Source: Anas platyrhynchos (lineage: Eukaryota; Chordata; Aves; Anseriformes; Anatidae). From it: DNA of 64,000 nucleotides. Of this stretch, positions 1 to 13,195 are shown piece after piece. The notes under the pieces were generated by a model that was not told where the DNA came from, searched no databases, and was given only the letters and a program-made list of their open reading frames with translations. The stretch spans positions 138,004,501 through 138,068,500 of the forward strand of contig NC_092588.1 in assembly GCF_047663525.1 (NCBI RefSeq). Reading direction: 5' to 3'. Made by a program: the position numbers and the translations under genes. Every line of letters starts with the position of its first letter. Position 1 is the first letter of the stretch.

Positions 1-2483
1 CTTTCCCACCCAACTTCTGGTCAGTGCCAAGGGACTGCAGGATCAGGATCATTAAGCAGTGCTGAATGGACAAGTCCTAAAGTGAGGCAGAGGGACAGTC
101 AATTGTAGGCAGAATGCAGCAGATTTATATCCATGAGGTGAAAGAAAAATGACTCCTAAATGGGCTGGAGCAGCTGTGAAAGTAGTCTGCCACAAGCAAG
201 GATGAAGCATGGGAATCTCAGAGTAGAGCCTCTTTGCTATCCAGCTCTAAAAGCAATTACCATAGATAAAAGCAAGTTCCTCGCAGTGCAGGCAAACTGA
301 CAGGGCTCAAGTCTTAAATAGCAATCTGGTCCCGGGGGAGCTTCCAGGTCACTTACAGACCTGCTATCATGGCAGCTTTACTGGCTGGAAATATGAGAAC
401 AGAGCAAGAGTGCAAAAGGCTGCCCCTACAAATGCACAGATATTGTCCAAAAAGAGGTATTAAGAAGAGGATTCCATATGAAAAATGGCTGTTTTGATGC
501 ACGTCGGCTGTTAGGGGAATAGCATATAGCCAAGGTTGCTGTACAGTAAGAATGAGCTTCATCTTTACAGACCAGAAGTAAAACCCTTAGGCATTTAAAT
601 GTTCAATTGAATCCCCTTTTAGCAAGCTAACTCTGATCACGATTAGCGTTTGGAAGTTAATGTCACAGATCAGAACAATTGTTGTGTATCTCCCAAGCAC
701 AATTCTATAAGGCCTAAAACTGAATTACATTTTTGCTGTGAGCACAAAGTAATTTTATTTCTTCAATAAAAGATGAAATAATAATATGTTGCATTGTATG
801 GGGAGGCATCTCCTTGGTCTGATGTTATGAATTGGTTTATATAAAAATTAAGAAAAGAAAAAAAAAAAGGAAAAAAAAAAAGAATGAGAGAGAAAGGATC
901 AAGGTTAAAGTGAAGAGACTGGCGAAAATGCAATATCTTTCATTTCTCTAAAAGAAAGTTTAGAACCGCGTGTCTCATGAGCCATGACAGAGAGCAAAAA
1001 CTGAGAAGATGGAGCAGAGCAAAAGGCTGGACGCTGAAGCATGGAAAGATATATGCTTAGTATTACTTAGAGAGACAGGTGAAAACAACGGGTAAGTGAA
1101 CTGGTGAGAATAAAAGTCCAAGAAGATGCTGTTAAAGCTGAAGAGGTCATACTGCAAGAAGAGAAAATAAAGAAACTCCACTTGTGAAAAAAATATAGAC
1201 CAATAATATAAGTTTATAAGAAAAAGCCATCACAAATGAAACTTTTAGGATGTGGATGGCTGGAGACAGAGCTACTGAAGTTTACTCAACAGGGAAATGG
1301 TTAAAGGCATTGTGTGATAACCTCCTCTGCTGTCTATGTAGTTCTCTGGATCAGGCTAGCTTGGTGCAAAGTACAGGCAAGCCAAAGCATGCAGGAGTGC
1401 ACCACAATCACTCGAGGTAACCTAGATAACGTTAATAAGTACACACACTTGGGCTTTACTTGATTGAGCATTAACCAATTTCTGATCCATCTGCCCCACT
1501 TTGGATAGCAGTCTGGATGTTTTGTGTTAACTGCACATGCTTCTAGGCTGCCAGCAGTTGTACCTTCTCCTGTGATAATGCTCAGCGTGCAACACCCCTC
1601 TGGCCATAATGAGGGCAATGCTCTCCTCACTAATTTCAAAAGGACTACATAGAGGATGGGGCTTAGAGAACCTGATCCCATGCCCCTAAATTCACTCCTA
1701 GGTTTAAAGAACACTACTTACAGTGTCTTTCTGTGTCCAAATTAGCACAGAAACACATTTAAACAAAAAAAAAAAAAAAAGTGCTTTAAGCAAGCAAGCA
1801 AGCAAATGGCTCATGAGACGAATTTTGACTTTTCTTAAACATAAGCAATCTCATGACCTTCAAAGGTACGGTAATCTGAGGCTATAAAGGATAAATCTTG
1901 TTTACAATACAGTAATGGAAGGTGGGGAATTGATTTAAGGAGATAGGATTTGATCCAGTGAGTTAGTGGGAAAACAAAGCTGTCTGGCCTCCCTTTACAG
2001 TTTAGTTTGAGTTTGTAGAGCCATCTCCATTTCAATTCCTCTCATTAAGGAATTTTTCTCATTCTCAGTTCCTCTCATTAAAGATATAAAGTTTAAAAGG
2101 TGGCAACTAACTAGAAGAAATTGTGTTTGTACAGTGAATTGAAATCTAATGGCCTCAAGTTTTGCCCTCAATTACATCCACATGATGGTATTTGTAACTT
2201 TGGCACTAATTGCAAGTACAGAGAGTATCAAAGTAATTTAACTGCAGCTCTTGGGTTTTATCAAAAGAATGAAAGTAAGACAGCAGGCTGAAGTGACCAC
2301 TCTTTGTTTGCTCATGTGTGTTATACCTGATCACTGACAGAAATGAGCTTGCATTTTGTACTCTGAACAAAGCCACCATACCACAGAGATAGAAACAAAG
2401 CAGAAGTTTCCAAAATTCCTCCAGGTAGTACTATAAAATATGTCAAGGCAATAATTGTGAGCAAAACAACAAAAATCACACTA

Positions 2484-2485
2484 AT

Positions 2486-2528
<43 letters not shown>

Positions 2529-2530
2529 TT
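2484..2530. repeat. (TTTA)n microsatellite
   Basis: About 11-12 uninterrupted TTTA units. Read on the minus strand it is a run of AAAT units, creating many fortuitous AATAAA hexamers that should not be taken as polyadenylation signals. Confidence 0.95.
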
Positions 2531-4460
2531 GTGTGTGCAGGTTAAAAGAAAAAAAAAGTAAATAAATCTTTATTTCTTGAAAAGAGACTGAAATATTTAT
2601 TTGGGAACTTTTTGCTCTCAACTGGAAGCCCATTATGAATCATGCAAATTGCCCCATCATCCCATCTTCCACTACGGCAATGCAACCAAGAATTTCATCC
2701 TTCTCCTCCTTCTGTTCCTTTACTGTGTGATCATCAGTAGTAAGACACATGCAGCTTAAGATTAGATGTGACTAGTAAACCTGTCATTTTCTAAAAACAG
2801 TCTGTGTAGTCACTTGTCATCTAGATCAAGTAGGTTTACATGAATGTCTTTGGTAAGTTCCTCTTAACCCAGCAAATATATATTTTTTTGAAGAAAAAAA
2901 AAAAAAAAAAAGACATTTTTCAGATCAGACAAAAGCTTGACAATACCTATACTCCTCAAATATGAATCAACAAAAAAGGTGCCACCGTAAAACTCTCTTC
3001 TTGCTTAGTCAGACAAAGAAAAAACAGGTGAAGATGGTGAAATAATTTTATTCTACAGATGGAAAGTTATATTGTATTCTAGAGATGCTCGGTCTTCCAA
3101 ACTCTCTCAGTTATAGCAAGCATTTTCTTCTGCATTATTTCCATGGATTTTAAGCAGATGCTGATTCTAAATATAAAGAGAAAAAATGTCATTCAGAAGT
3201 AATATTAAAGCTGAATTCTTCAAAGTTTCTTAATGATCAGCCTAGTTTGGCTTTTTCTAAATACCCTCCACCATCTTAAATAATAACTAAGACTGTAATA
3301 TTTGACAGTTTAGTCAAAAGTCAACTCTGCTCTGCTTTTGGCTCCAGAAAACTCTAACTTCGTATTCTTCAGAAACAACAGTTTGTTTTTGCTGTTAATG
3401 AACAGCCTTGTGTTATTTTCTGTTACATATTAGGTATTACCTACTTTTTCCTGTTCTTTTTGCTCCTTGGAGCACCTGCAATTCAACTCTCACTGGTGCA
3501 GCACATCAGAATTCTTCAAGAGCAGCTATTGTCACCTTTGAATAACATTGTTAAACTAAACAAAACAACAAACAACCAAACCAAAAAAAAGCCTTCCAAA
3601 CAAAACCCTGCCTATCATATAATTCATCTCCTGCATGTACTGAAGGACTCCTGACTGTTGTCCTGGCATTTCAGAGCAATGGGTGTATGCCGCACTGACA
3701 AGCAAATTTGGTCTTTGCAACCCTCTCAGCTCATGCAACCACTTTGAAAGGGGGTGGGTGGGAGGGGGGAGCTGATTTATCATGCTAAATAAAGTGGTTT
3801 TCTGAAGGATTAATTTTGCATATTTTAACTTTGCTGGATGAATTTTCCCATCATTCTGGGGGTTCCATTTATACCTGCTACCAACTTGCAAACTGTGGAA
3901 TATTTTGCACATGTGTGCAAGTCCTACTCTTGCTTCATACTTTTCAATGGTATGTGCATACACGTTTGTTAAGGCATTTCCACAAAGATTACTTTAAATG
4001 ACACACTGCTTCATTTTCCTTTCCTTGTTTGTCTTTCTGAAGAAAGAATAATAGCAATCTGTGGTCTTTGGTTACTAATTTTTGTTCAAGCAAACTAGAA
4101 TTCTCTTGTGAGCCCCTTTTCTTGTACAGCAAAGAGCTCTCGTTGTATCAGGTCTGGCATTGCACCTAGTGGTCTGCTCTCTTCTTTGTCTGCTCATGGA
4201 AAGAGGGAAAATGGCATTGAAGCTAATGAACTGATGGTATTTGGACCTTATTTTGTGTTTCCTATTATACACTGGACCCAGTTTACAACAGTGTCCAGAT
4301 GGGAAAAACATAATTCACGGGCTGTAGTGCCCTTTTTGATAATTGCATGATGGAGGTAGGCAAAAGAACGGATGTTATTTAGGCCTTAGCAGACTGTAAC
4401 TTCTGCAAAAGCTACTGCCATTAAGCTTTTCTTTAGTGCAGACCTGCTAAAGCAAAGAAC

Positions 4461-4468
4461 TTGTTTTG

Positions 4469-4496
<28 letters not shown>
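4461..4496. repeat. (TTTTG)n microsatellite
   Basis: Six to seven perfect TTTTG units followed by a T run. It is simple sequence with no sign of function. Confidence 0.93.
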
Positions 4497-4501
<5 letters not shown>

Positions 4502-5566
4502 TAGTAAGTTGTTGGCCCTTGGTTCTGAACCATGCAACATGGATATTCTAGTTTGTGATGTTACTAACAGTTGCCACTGCTGTTTGTATAGCAATGTAGC
4601 TGAGGCTTCTTTTGGTTTTGTTTCCCACAGTTTCATGAGCCATTCAATGTGGTAACCAATTCAATATTTCTAGGAAGCCCACAGCCCAGCTGTCAGACTT
4701 GGGAAAGGGGCTACAAAAGCCAGATACACTACATAAAGTTGTATATCACATAAATTGTGCATGCAGTGTCATATGTACAGACTCTGCCAGGTGCTGACTT
4801 GTTTTCACTGTTCACTACACATTTGGTCTGAACAAGACAGTCTCATTACTTTATGTTTACAAGCCTCTGTTTTGTAGGAGAGTGAAGCAAGGACATAAAA
4901 AAAAATAGTACCTTACTTTGATTTGGACATACTGAAGATTGCTTTAAAGAGAAACTCATTCTATGTGTGTAAAAATGCAGATTGAATATGGTTTTACTTT
5001 GTACCTACCCCAGTTTTAATATTGCCTTTATATTTTAAAACACAAAAGAGATGTAGAATTTCAGACCTTATGTAAAATTCATCGCAAATCTTCAAAATAG
5101 GTTTGATATGGCCAGTGACAAATGATGTCCCATAAACTGCTGCATGACTATTTTTAACATAGCTCTCATACATAATTTCTCCTGCATTGATTGCCCAGCT
5201 ATATGAACATGGTAAAATACAAGGCATTATAAATGACAGGCTTTCATATCTCCACTTAATCTTTGCTGGACCCATGCTCACTTGACTCCATATGAGAAGC
5301 AAATAAAAACAAGTGAGGCTGATGACTGGAACTGTCCCAGAAGCTTAGCTCTAGCCATCCATCTGTATTAATTACTGATGCATATATGTGGCGACTGGCT
5401 GCTAATGGGAAACATCCCAAACATTTTACCTGCCTCACCTTCTCCACCTTTACTTTCCCTTTACTGGGCAGTAACCTCCCTTTCGGCTGAGACCTTGCAG
5501 GCCCAGCTTTGCCACATCAATACCACCAGTCATGGTGGATTCTGCCCCTCATGGTGAGCATCTTTC

Positions 5567-5724
5567 CGTCTCTCTCCATCCCTCTCTCTCTCTTTCTTTC
5601 ATTCTTCCTTTCCTTCCTTCCTTCCTTCCTTCCTTCCTTCCTTCCTTCCTTCCTTCCTTCCTTCCTTCCTTCCTTCCTTCCTTCCTTCCTTCCTTCCTTC
5701 CTTCCTTCCTTCCTTCCTTCCTTC
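5567..5724. repeat. Long (TTCC)n polypyrimidine tract
   Basis: An imperfect CT-rich lead-in passes at about 5610 into roughly 28 uninterrupted CCTT units. The opposite strand is pure purine (GGAA)n. Both strands stay open in several frames, giving false Pro/Ser/Phe-rich and Gly/Arg/Lys/Glu-rich peptides. A tract of this length is expected to vary in length between individuals. Confidence 0.97.
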
Positions 5725-6569
5725 ACTTTTATAAAAGTACAATTTTCTCTCACCTCCCACCTACATTGTTTACTCCCAAATCCTTCTCATTTTTCATCCA
5801 CTACCTCCACTTTTGTCCTTCACAGTAAGATAGATGATAAGAGGCCTGCGCATCAGAAGGCTTTGGCTTTCATTCCCAGCTTTGCCCACTCACTTTCTGC
5901 ATGATACTGAAAACATCATAGGATTGTCTGGGATCCGCATAAGAGCTAGGATCCAACATCGCCAGGCAATGAACACCTGTATTGAAGGCAGGCACATGAG
6001 AATCTCTTCCCAGGCACTGTGCTGTACCTCTGAGCACAGGCTGAGGCTCTGCATAGCAAGGTGCTAAGAATGGGACTGGGAAGGGGTCAAAGCAGAAGGG
6101 AGAGCAGCAAGAACTGCAATAATCCTCTCAGGAAAGGGTGAGGTACCCTTCGCGGGTTTAAGTGACATGTCGGCACAGTGCACAAGGCGGCTTTGCTGTA
6201 ACTCTGTGTGCGAGGGCTGGAGTTTGCTGTCCTTTGTGCCTTTGGCAGTCATTTTGCCAGCGTCTGCTTACCCTGCTGGAAGAAGGACTAGTGCCATAGC
6301 AGGAGGTGCTGTGAGCCTTAGGGAAATAAAACACTTCTGAGATCCAGGTGGGAAGTGTACAAACTTCGGTGTCAGGCTTGTTTTCACTTCATACTTTGCA
6401 TCTGCTTTTACCCAGCATCGCTGCCCTCACCCTCCTGCTTGTGAGCCCTCAGAAGCACCTCTTCAACCTCCCCGTTCTTTGCACGGCAAGGGCAAATTAT
6501 AAAACATAACAGCACAGCCCCACACCCCCTCCACACCCCCAAAAAAGGGCTCGGGGGATCCAAGCACCC

Positions 6570-7170
6570 TCCCCGCTGTGCAAACGGGGATGGGCAGCGT
6601 CTGCCACTTGGAGCCACCGCACGGCTCCACGGCCCGCTGGGGAGCACCAGCTGCGGCCGGTGGGGCACGGGGGACACCGGGGAACGGAGAAGAAGGATCC
6701 CCGGGGGCTGCCATGGCTCCAAAGTCCCCGTCACCCTCCCAGCCGCCTCCTCCGAGCCCGGCTCCGGGTTAGTCCCGCCCCGAGCGGGGCCTGGCCGCGG
6801 CCGTGGCGGTGCCGGCTGCGGGGTGAGCGAGCGCGGCTGGGCCCCGCGGCATGGCGGCGGCCCCCGGGGGCTGCCCCTAACGGGACCCTCGGCCCCAGCT
6901 GTGGGGAGAGGGCGGCTCCGGGGGTGAGGGGCGGCCGGGTCGGGGCGCTGAGAGGAAGAGGAGGAGGAGGAAGAAGGGGAGGAGGAAGAGGAGGGCGCCT
7001 GCGTGAGGCGGGGAGAAGCGGGAAGCGGGAGAGGGCTGGGGTTTGGGGTTTGGGGTTGTTTGGGGTTGTTTGGGGTCGGGGAGCGTCCCCTCCCTGCTGG
7101 GCAGGAGCTGGGAGGTTTTTGGCCAGGAGTAGCCCGCTGAGGCTGGCCCCGCAGCGCGGTGGGGCTGCGC
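6570..7170 (+). promoter_or_regulatory. PTER: CpG island, probable PTER promoter
   Basis: Base composition jumps abruptly to GC-rich with dense CpG dinucleotides (clusters such as GCGGCC, CCGCGG and GCGCGG), then falls back after about 7.2 kb. It is the only CpG island upstream of the PTER coding exons and lies about 9.8 kb before the start codon. Good splice donors on the plus strand, GG|GTGAGC near 6822 and GGG|GTGAGG near 6922, could end a non-coding first exon. The link to PTER is inferred from position and orientation. The exact start site is not visible, and no TATA box was seen. Confidence 0.65.
7038..7075 (+). repeat. G-quadruplex-type GGGG run array
   Basis: Five GGGG runs at 7038, 7045, 7052, 7062 and 7072 are separated by T-rich loops of 3, 3, 6 and 6 bases. 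This fits the usual four-run quadruplex pattern. It sits on the plus strand inside the CpG island upstream of PTER. It is not a vertebrate TTAGGG telomeric array. Confidence 0.75.
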
Positions 7171-9545
7171 TGCTATTATTAGCGCTGGTATTTCGGGTTG
7201 GTCCGCCCCAGGTTGTGTGCTGGAGATCCGTCCCCTCCGGTACTCATGGGTCCCTCAGGGTGGCTCCGTGAGGGAACAAGTGCCTCGGTCCAAATTTTGG
7301 ACCTTCCAAGCCTGCCCTCGGCGGCTTCTCCATCTGGAAGCGCCCGCAGACCCCTGCGAGGTGCTTACACAGTTGCTTAGCAAGGCTCAAAGCAAAGCTC
7401 CAGGTCCAGCTTTGGGACCCAGACACCACATCTTTTCTCCCTGCAATACCCTGCCCTTTAGGAAGCTCTGCTGTGGCTCCAGGGCTGCTTTCTCCTCGCC
7501 TTGCAGCAGGGACGAGGGCTCACGGAGCGAGGGAGTCCCAGCAGTGTGCCCAGCGGTGCCTTGGGCACAGCCTGTCCTGGGCTGCGTGAGCTTGGACATG
7601 AGCTGAGGCACGTCGGTCATACGGGCGAGGAACTCAGATGAACGCTTTCTGACCCAAAACTATCAATACAACTGATCTCCAGGAAACTTGCAGGCACAGC
7701 TCTTTGGTTTTAGGCCCGTTTGTTGCTGAGGATGTTGCTTTCTCTGTGCTGGTGGCTTGTGATAGCTCTTGGATGAAACAATTTTTTTAGCCAGAGGTCA
7801 CTTTCTCTTGGAAAACTGCATTTTGCCTGTCTAGAACTCTCCTGTGGTTTATAGTGGATGCGTTATTCGGCGTTGTCTGCCGTAATATGTTCTGTAGTGT
7901 TTAAAGGTTGCTGCCTCCTTTCTGCTGGGGGCTGTGTTTCGGTGATGGGTGAAGCGGTGCTTGTAATAGGTGGTTTTGTATCATTTTGTCAGGTACTTTG
8001 GGATTGTCATATGAAGGACTATGTGCGTGTCATTTGTTATTACGAATGCCTCTCGTGTTTTGGAATTTAACAGACATAATATTTACCCTTGTGTCACCAT
8101 CATCACGTTCATTTCTGTAGCCATAATCAAAGGTGGCAACAATGGCATTCAGATGCTTAATTACATTTTGTATAGGTGACCAGTGTTAACTTATTAAATT
8201 AATGCGTGGTGGAGCAGGAGCAAGTGTCACTGCCTGTGGTTAGGAAGCCATCAGCTTGCTCCTCACTTATCTCTACCAGTACATAGTGAACCATATGGCA
8301 TCGGAGAGTGTTTATTAAAGAGTAATTTCTCTCAACATTCTGTGTATTTTATTTCTTATTTCGCTTTATGTAGATCTCAAATATTTTTTCCATCTCAAAA
8401 ATTAAAACACTGAGCAACATTGATTTTTCAGTAAGCTGAAACCAAGGTTTCTTAAGGTTTAGTGGGAGCAGAGAAAAGCAATCTTTTGCTTGCATCCAAC
8501 ATGCCACCTGTGTGGGAGGATTGGAAATCCTTCTAGGATGTGGAACCTAAGGTTCAAGTCCCTGGTTTCTGGTTTAGAGCAGAGTTTTGAACATAGGTCT
8601 TCTGTTTTTTCTGGGGAATATCCAAGTCATTGCATGATCAGCTGTGTTGTGGAGGGAAAGGGAGTATCCTACCCCCCTGGTTATAAAAAGAAATTTCATC
8701 TTTATCTCAGCTAATCAAGGAGGTTTTCTTGTAGGATTCTGCTTTGACATCTTGTTGCTTTATGGTCACAAATTAAAAAACCTACCCAGAACCGAATGAA
8801 AGCAAGTTAACTCCTTCACCACTGCTGTTTGCATACCATCTGCCATTCTCAGGTGGGTCTGGAAATGTTCCACTAGCCTTACTGCTAGAACTCTTGAGGG
8901 CTTTAAACTTCATTGCAGGACTTGGGTCTTTGTTATTCACTTTAGTCTGGTAGCAAAGATTTTTTACAACCTGGCTAATTAATAGTTTCCAGGATAAAGA
9001 TACTGAGTTTGTATCTGGCAAAAACACTTAGTCACTCTGTAACACAAAAAGCCAGAGCAGTTGCTGGCTTCTGCGTCCAGTTCCTGTTAAGACTGAAGGT
9101 TCAGCAGTACCTGGTGAGAAAGCAAAAGGCCACGCAGGGGATCTGACAGTCATGTCAGCGTCTGTGTGTTGGCTTTGCCTGCTGTTCCGCTATTGTACCC
9201 AGCCAGGGCAGAGAACTTTGCACCAGCACTTGTACAAGCAAGAGGTCAGTGGCTTTGACCACTGACAAAGCATGCAGGCTCTGTAAAGACAGTCTCAGAG
9301 TTAGAAGGTATTCTGTGGAGTTATGACCGCCAGCTTCAAGCTTTCAGTCAGCTCACGTTTTCTTGTGAGGGCTGCTGTGGAAAGCTGTGTGGCTTCTGCC
9401 TCCTAACAACTGCAGCAGAGCAGTCACAAGGGGAACTGTTCTCAGGGGATTTTCTTTTCGGTAGGTCTTCAGATTGGTGGTAAGTCTGGGGACCCAGTTG
9501 TTTGCAGCAGCAGGAAAACGAATTTGGTTCCATGCATGTTAAGCC

Positions 9546-9762
9546 CACAGAATGGTAGGGGTTGGAAGGGGCCTCTGGAGATCAGCTGCTCCAACCCCTC
9601 TGATCAAGCAGGGACACCCAGAGCACGTTGCCCAGGACTGTGTCCAGGTGGGTTTTGAGTATCTCCAGGCAAGGAGACTCCACGGCCTCTCTGGGCAACC
9701 TGAGCCAGTGCTCGGTCACCCTCGACCCATCCACCACAGTAAAAGGAAGTGTTCTTCTGGAA
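9546..9762 (-). mobile_element. CR1 LINE 3'-end fragment
   Basis: The plus strand reads as the reverse complement of a bird CR1 3' end: an ACAGAATGGTAGGGGTTGGA start, then GGGCCTCTGGAGATCA, CAGGTGGGTTTTGAGTATCTC, and GGAGACTCCACGGCCTCTCT with CCAGTGCTCGGTCACC. The element therefore points to the minus strand and is 5'-truncated, as most CR1 copies are. Similarity ends near 9762. It is too short and degraded to be mobile. Confidence 0.93.
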
Positions 9763-11348
9763 TCCCTGCTTGTCCCGGTTGCTGCAGTCTGACATTTCAA
9801 ATGAGGCACTAAACCTTTCTCCATGCTATTTTCCTCCGTGTGTTTCTTCAGAGCCCACAGTGGATGGAGCTGGCCTTGGGTTTCATTCATCTGAATCTCC
9901 TAGTTAGGAAAGGCTCCAGTTCTTGGTCTAGTCTTGACCAAGAGACAGTAATGAACATCACCCTTCCATTGCCTAGATTTGTGTGGTGAGAAGGGCGGTG
10001 TCGAGTCTTTGGTGTCTCAGATCTCCATCCCTTTCCTCTTTATTTCTGCGTGTAAAGATCTAGGGAGTGATTTGCTGTGGCTTTTGGTGAAACCAATTAA
10101 GTCAATGAGAATAACGGTAAAGCTAGCTAGGTATATGCTTAAGTTTCAAATTTGAAATTTAGAGGGCGTGAAGAATGAAGACATTCCTAAAAACCACAGG
10201 CTGCTGTCCAGTGTGGTGTTTTCATTGCAAGAAAGAGTGTGTGCTTGTAGCCCAGCACCCACGAGGGGCAAATACGATTCATCTAGGGTAAAGAAACACA
10301 TGTGCACATAGCAGCATGCAGGACTTGCCCATCCTTGCATGGACTATTATACAGTGCAAAATTTCCTCAGGCCTCATTTTTGGCCTAAAAACACTGTGTG
10401 TGCATGTAAAATGTAATTAATGTAATGTTGCACCCCAGGGGAGAATTCTTCTATGACCTTTTATCAGGAGTAGCTTTGGAAGCTGCCCAAAATGTAAAAT
10501 CCCCTGAAGTTCTTGTAAAGGAGCTGCTGATGAAAAAACATTTATGGGGCTGTTGGTCTCGTATCTCTGAGGAGAACAAACTTCAATGTGACTTTGCTCA
10601 GAGGAGCCTTGATTTTGTGACCCTTATCTGCACAGAAGTAAGGTAAAACAAAAGTCTGCCTCTGCTGCATTAACAGCAGCTGAACTTTAACCAATTTGAG
10701 GAAAAAGCACTCAGAGTATTAAATACCAAGACAGTAGTGCACACATGGCCCTGTGCAGGTCACGGGAGCTTCCTTTGGTCCCAGAGGTCTGCTATGAGAG
10801 CCACAGAGAGTTTTTGCTTACCCTTTCAGATAAGCATTTAAAAGCCTTGCTTCTCACTTTTTGTATATTCCCCCGGGAAATCTCTAGGTTTGGGATCTGT
10901 TGGCCAATTTGTAAGCAGTCGAGAGATGACAGGTATCTGAATTGGTGAGGTTCTTGCTTTTTCCTTGAAAATACAACCACACAAAGATGAGAGACTGCAG
11001 GTACCGTGTAAGGAAAAATCTACAACATACACTCCTACAGGGTTAGATGAGAGTGTTTGTAGGAGAGAGGTGCTGTAAGTGTCCCCCTCCTCTCTGAGGG
11101 CTTTAGTCAAGGTGTGGAAAATCCCCCATGTGGCACAGGTCCTTAGGACACGAAGCCTTGCCTCAGTGCTATGTGCAAGGGAATACTGGGATGCCACCCT
11201 GATAACTAGGGGGAAGGCCAGCACTGCACATCCTTTTCCCTTTACTATACTTTTGCACTAAACAAATGCCTATGAAAAACTTTCAAAATGCTTGTTTATA
11301 CTGTGAAAAATGTCATGATACTTATCATACTTTTTGTTTAATTTACAG

Positions 11349-11390
11349 AGCGTGAAGCTGGTGAGGAAAGAAAACACTGCCTGTGATTAG
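11349..11390 (+). other. PTER: Candidate non-coding PTER 5' exon
   Basis: A 42-nt segment is bounded by a strong acceptor (pyrimidine-rich TTTTTGTTTAATTTACAG) and a near-consensus donor (TTAG|GTAAGG). It contains in-frame stops, so it would have to be untranslated. Its position between the CpG island and the first coding exon suits a 5' UTR exon of PTER, but splice-site appearance alone is weak evidence. Without transcript data it could be a chance pair of sites. Confidence 0.35.
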
Positions 11391-12284
11391 GTAAGGCTAT
11401 TTGCCTTGGCTCTATTTGCTGAGTTAGCACGAAGTTCAGCAAATCATGTTAGTCTCGTAGGTCCAGTTTGGGAGAGGAAAAAGTTTGATGTCACTTCTGA
11501 TCATTGAGCTGGGGAAGGATATTTAGGACTTTAATGGAAATAATCCACTCCATCTTCAGAGAAGCCCATCTGTCATTTCTGCAGAAGAGACAAGAGTTTT
11601 CATTGTTCTTTTACCTCATTTCCAAATGCTGTTTTTGGGGCAAAACAACCCAAAGGAGACGTTCTCTGGCATCTCACATAACTCAGAGACAACTGTGTAG
11701 TGAGATTGCCTGTTTAGGAGACTGTTGGACACCTTTGGCACCAGAGGAGTGTCTGGGCAAGCTGAGGGTGAGCCTGTAGAGGTCCTGCTGAAGCAGAGGC
11801 AGTGTCACTGCTGGCCACCACAACCCCACAGCTCACAGACAGCTCCACTCCCGGCATTGAAGCTGCAATTGCTGACTCTGTGCATGAGCAAAAATGTTGT
11901 GCTTATTGCAAGCAGTGGATGAGAAGGCTGGTTTTCAGGCATGCTTCTTCTGTAATTAAAGCTTCTATGTACATTTTTGAAGGTAAAGTTGATGTGGAAC
12001 CTGTCTGCCAGAGAAGTTAGAAAATTTGCTTGTCTGATGGGTATAGGGGAGAAGTGTGCCTGCAGAACCGAGTTCCTTTCACCCCACAAAGCTCTGCAGA
12101 GCTGGCAGAAGCACGTGAGAAGGGAGAGGGAAGTTCTGTTTTTAACTTCATCCTGAAACAGCCTGCATGTGTTCTCATACCCTCTGCCTCTCTTCTTGCA
12201 TTGTCTTGCTGACATTTTCCCTCTTTGCAAAATGTTCAAATAGGGGGGATGCTGAGATAACGCAGGATAGACTAGCTAATGGGC

Positions 12285-12318
12285 CATAGATGTGTCCTAT
12301 ACATAGATGTGTCCTATA
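12285..12318. repeat. 17-bp tandem duplication
   Basis: The unit CATAGATGTGTCCTATA occurs twice back to back. It looks like a recent local duplication. Confidence 0.85.
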
Positions 12319-13170
12319 CGGGGCTTCTCCGTGCCTTGCTGAGGTCACTCACAGTAGAACTGAATGCTCGAAGCATTTCCTCCAGCTGTGAATACACACT
12401 GAACCTGTGCTGTGTCACCTTTCCTCAAGCTGCATGACTACACAGGGAAAAACCCTCCTACACTATTCTTCATGCAGCCAGGGCAACCCGTATTTCTAAA
12501 TGTCAGCTGTATGTAATTTGTTTCTGAACACAATAAATACCCATTCATTTTGCTTTTTTGTAGTTTTTGTCACAGCAATCTCCACTTGGTGTGGAGACTA
12601 CTACTACTAGGAAGAAAATTAATTCTAACTGAAACCAGGACACCCTGTAATCTGGCATTGTAACGTAACAATACAGTTATTCTCATACAAGTTGAGAGAA
12701 TCTGTGCTAATACCATTCAGATGTGCTTACCGAATCAAAACAAATGCAGCGTTAGCGTGTGGAAGCCGCGTTTATGAGATTATAATGTTCCAGCAATATG
12801 AAATTACTGTAGGAAGCAACTAATCCAAACCTAGAGAGACGTCCCATTACAAGACCATTAAAATGACATGATGACTGAAGTGTGAGTTTCAGATGGGAAA
12901 AGCAGAAACACGCGTCTTGCCATCAATATTCAGGCAAAACACCCATTGAATTTAGTGGAGTTTTTACCAGAGTAAGGAACGCAGTACCGTGACCTTTTTA
13001 GTAGCAAGTTTCTTTCCTCTTAATAATACCTCTAGGAAAAATATGTACTTTACCGGTATTTAACAGGAGGGTGATGGTGAGAGTTGTATTTCACCGTGCA
13101 ATGAGTTGTAAAGATTAGTCCAGAGTTTATTAAGGAAATGTTAGGTTATTATTTCAAAGCTGTTGTGGAC

Positions 13171-13195
13171 AAAAAAAAAAAAAAAAAAAAAAAAA
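13171..13195. repeat. Poly-A run (25 A)
   Basis: Twenty-five consecutive A residues. No retroelement body is recognisable upstream, so it is treated as simple sequence. Confidence 0.9.

Larger units (their letters stand above)
1..6560. other. Gene-free left flank
   Basis: No exon, RNA gene or recognisable retroelement could be supported here. The DNA is AT-rich, with scattered poly-A/poly-T runs and three clear microsatellites, listed separately. Open frames are short, and the longest on the minus strand, near 1334-1714 and 3556-3963, resemble no protein family I know. Since PTER seems to start in the CpG island at about 6.6 kb, this is probably intergenic DNA upstream of PTER. Confidence 0.6.

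Noticed and set aside
5509-5904. Pro/Ser/Phe and Gly/Arg/Glu repeat peptides on both strands
   Set aside because: They are translations of the (TTCC)n microsatellite.
6660-7271. 203-codon Gly/Arg-rich plus-strand open frame
   Set aside because: It lies in the CpG island, where stops are rare, and the composition is low-complexity with no domain.
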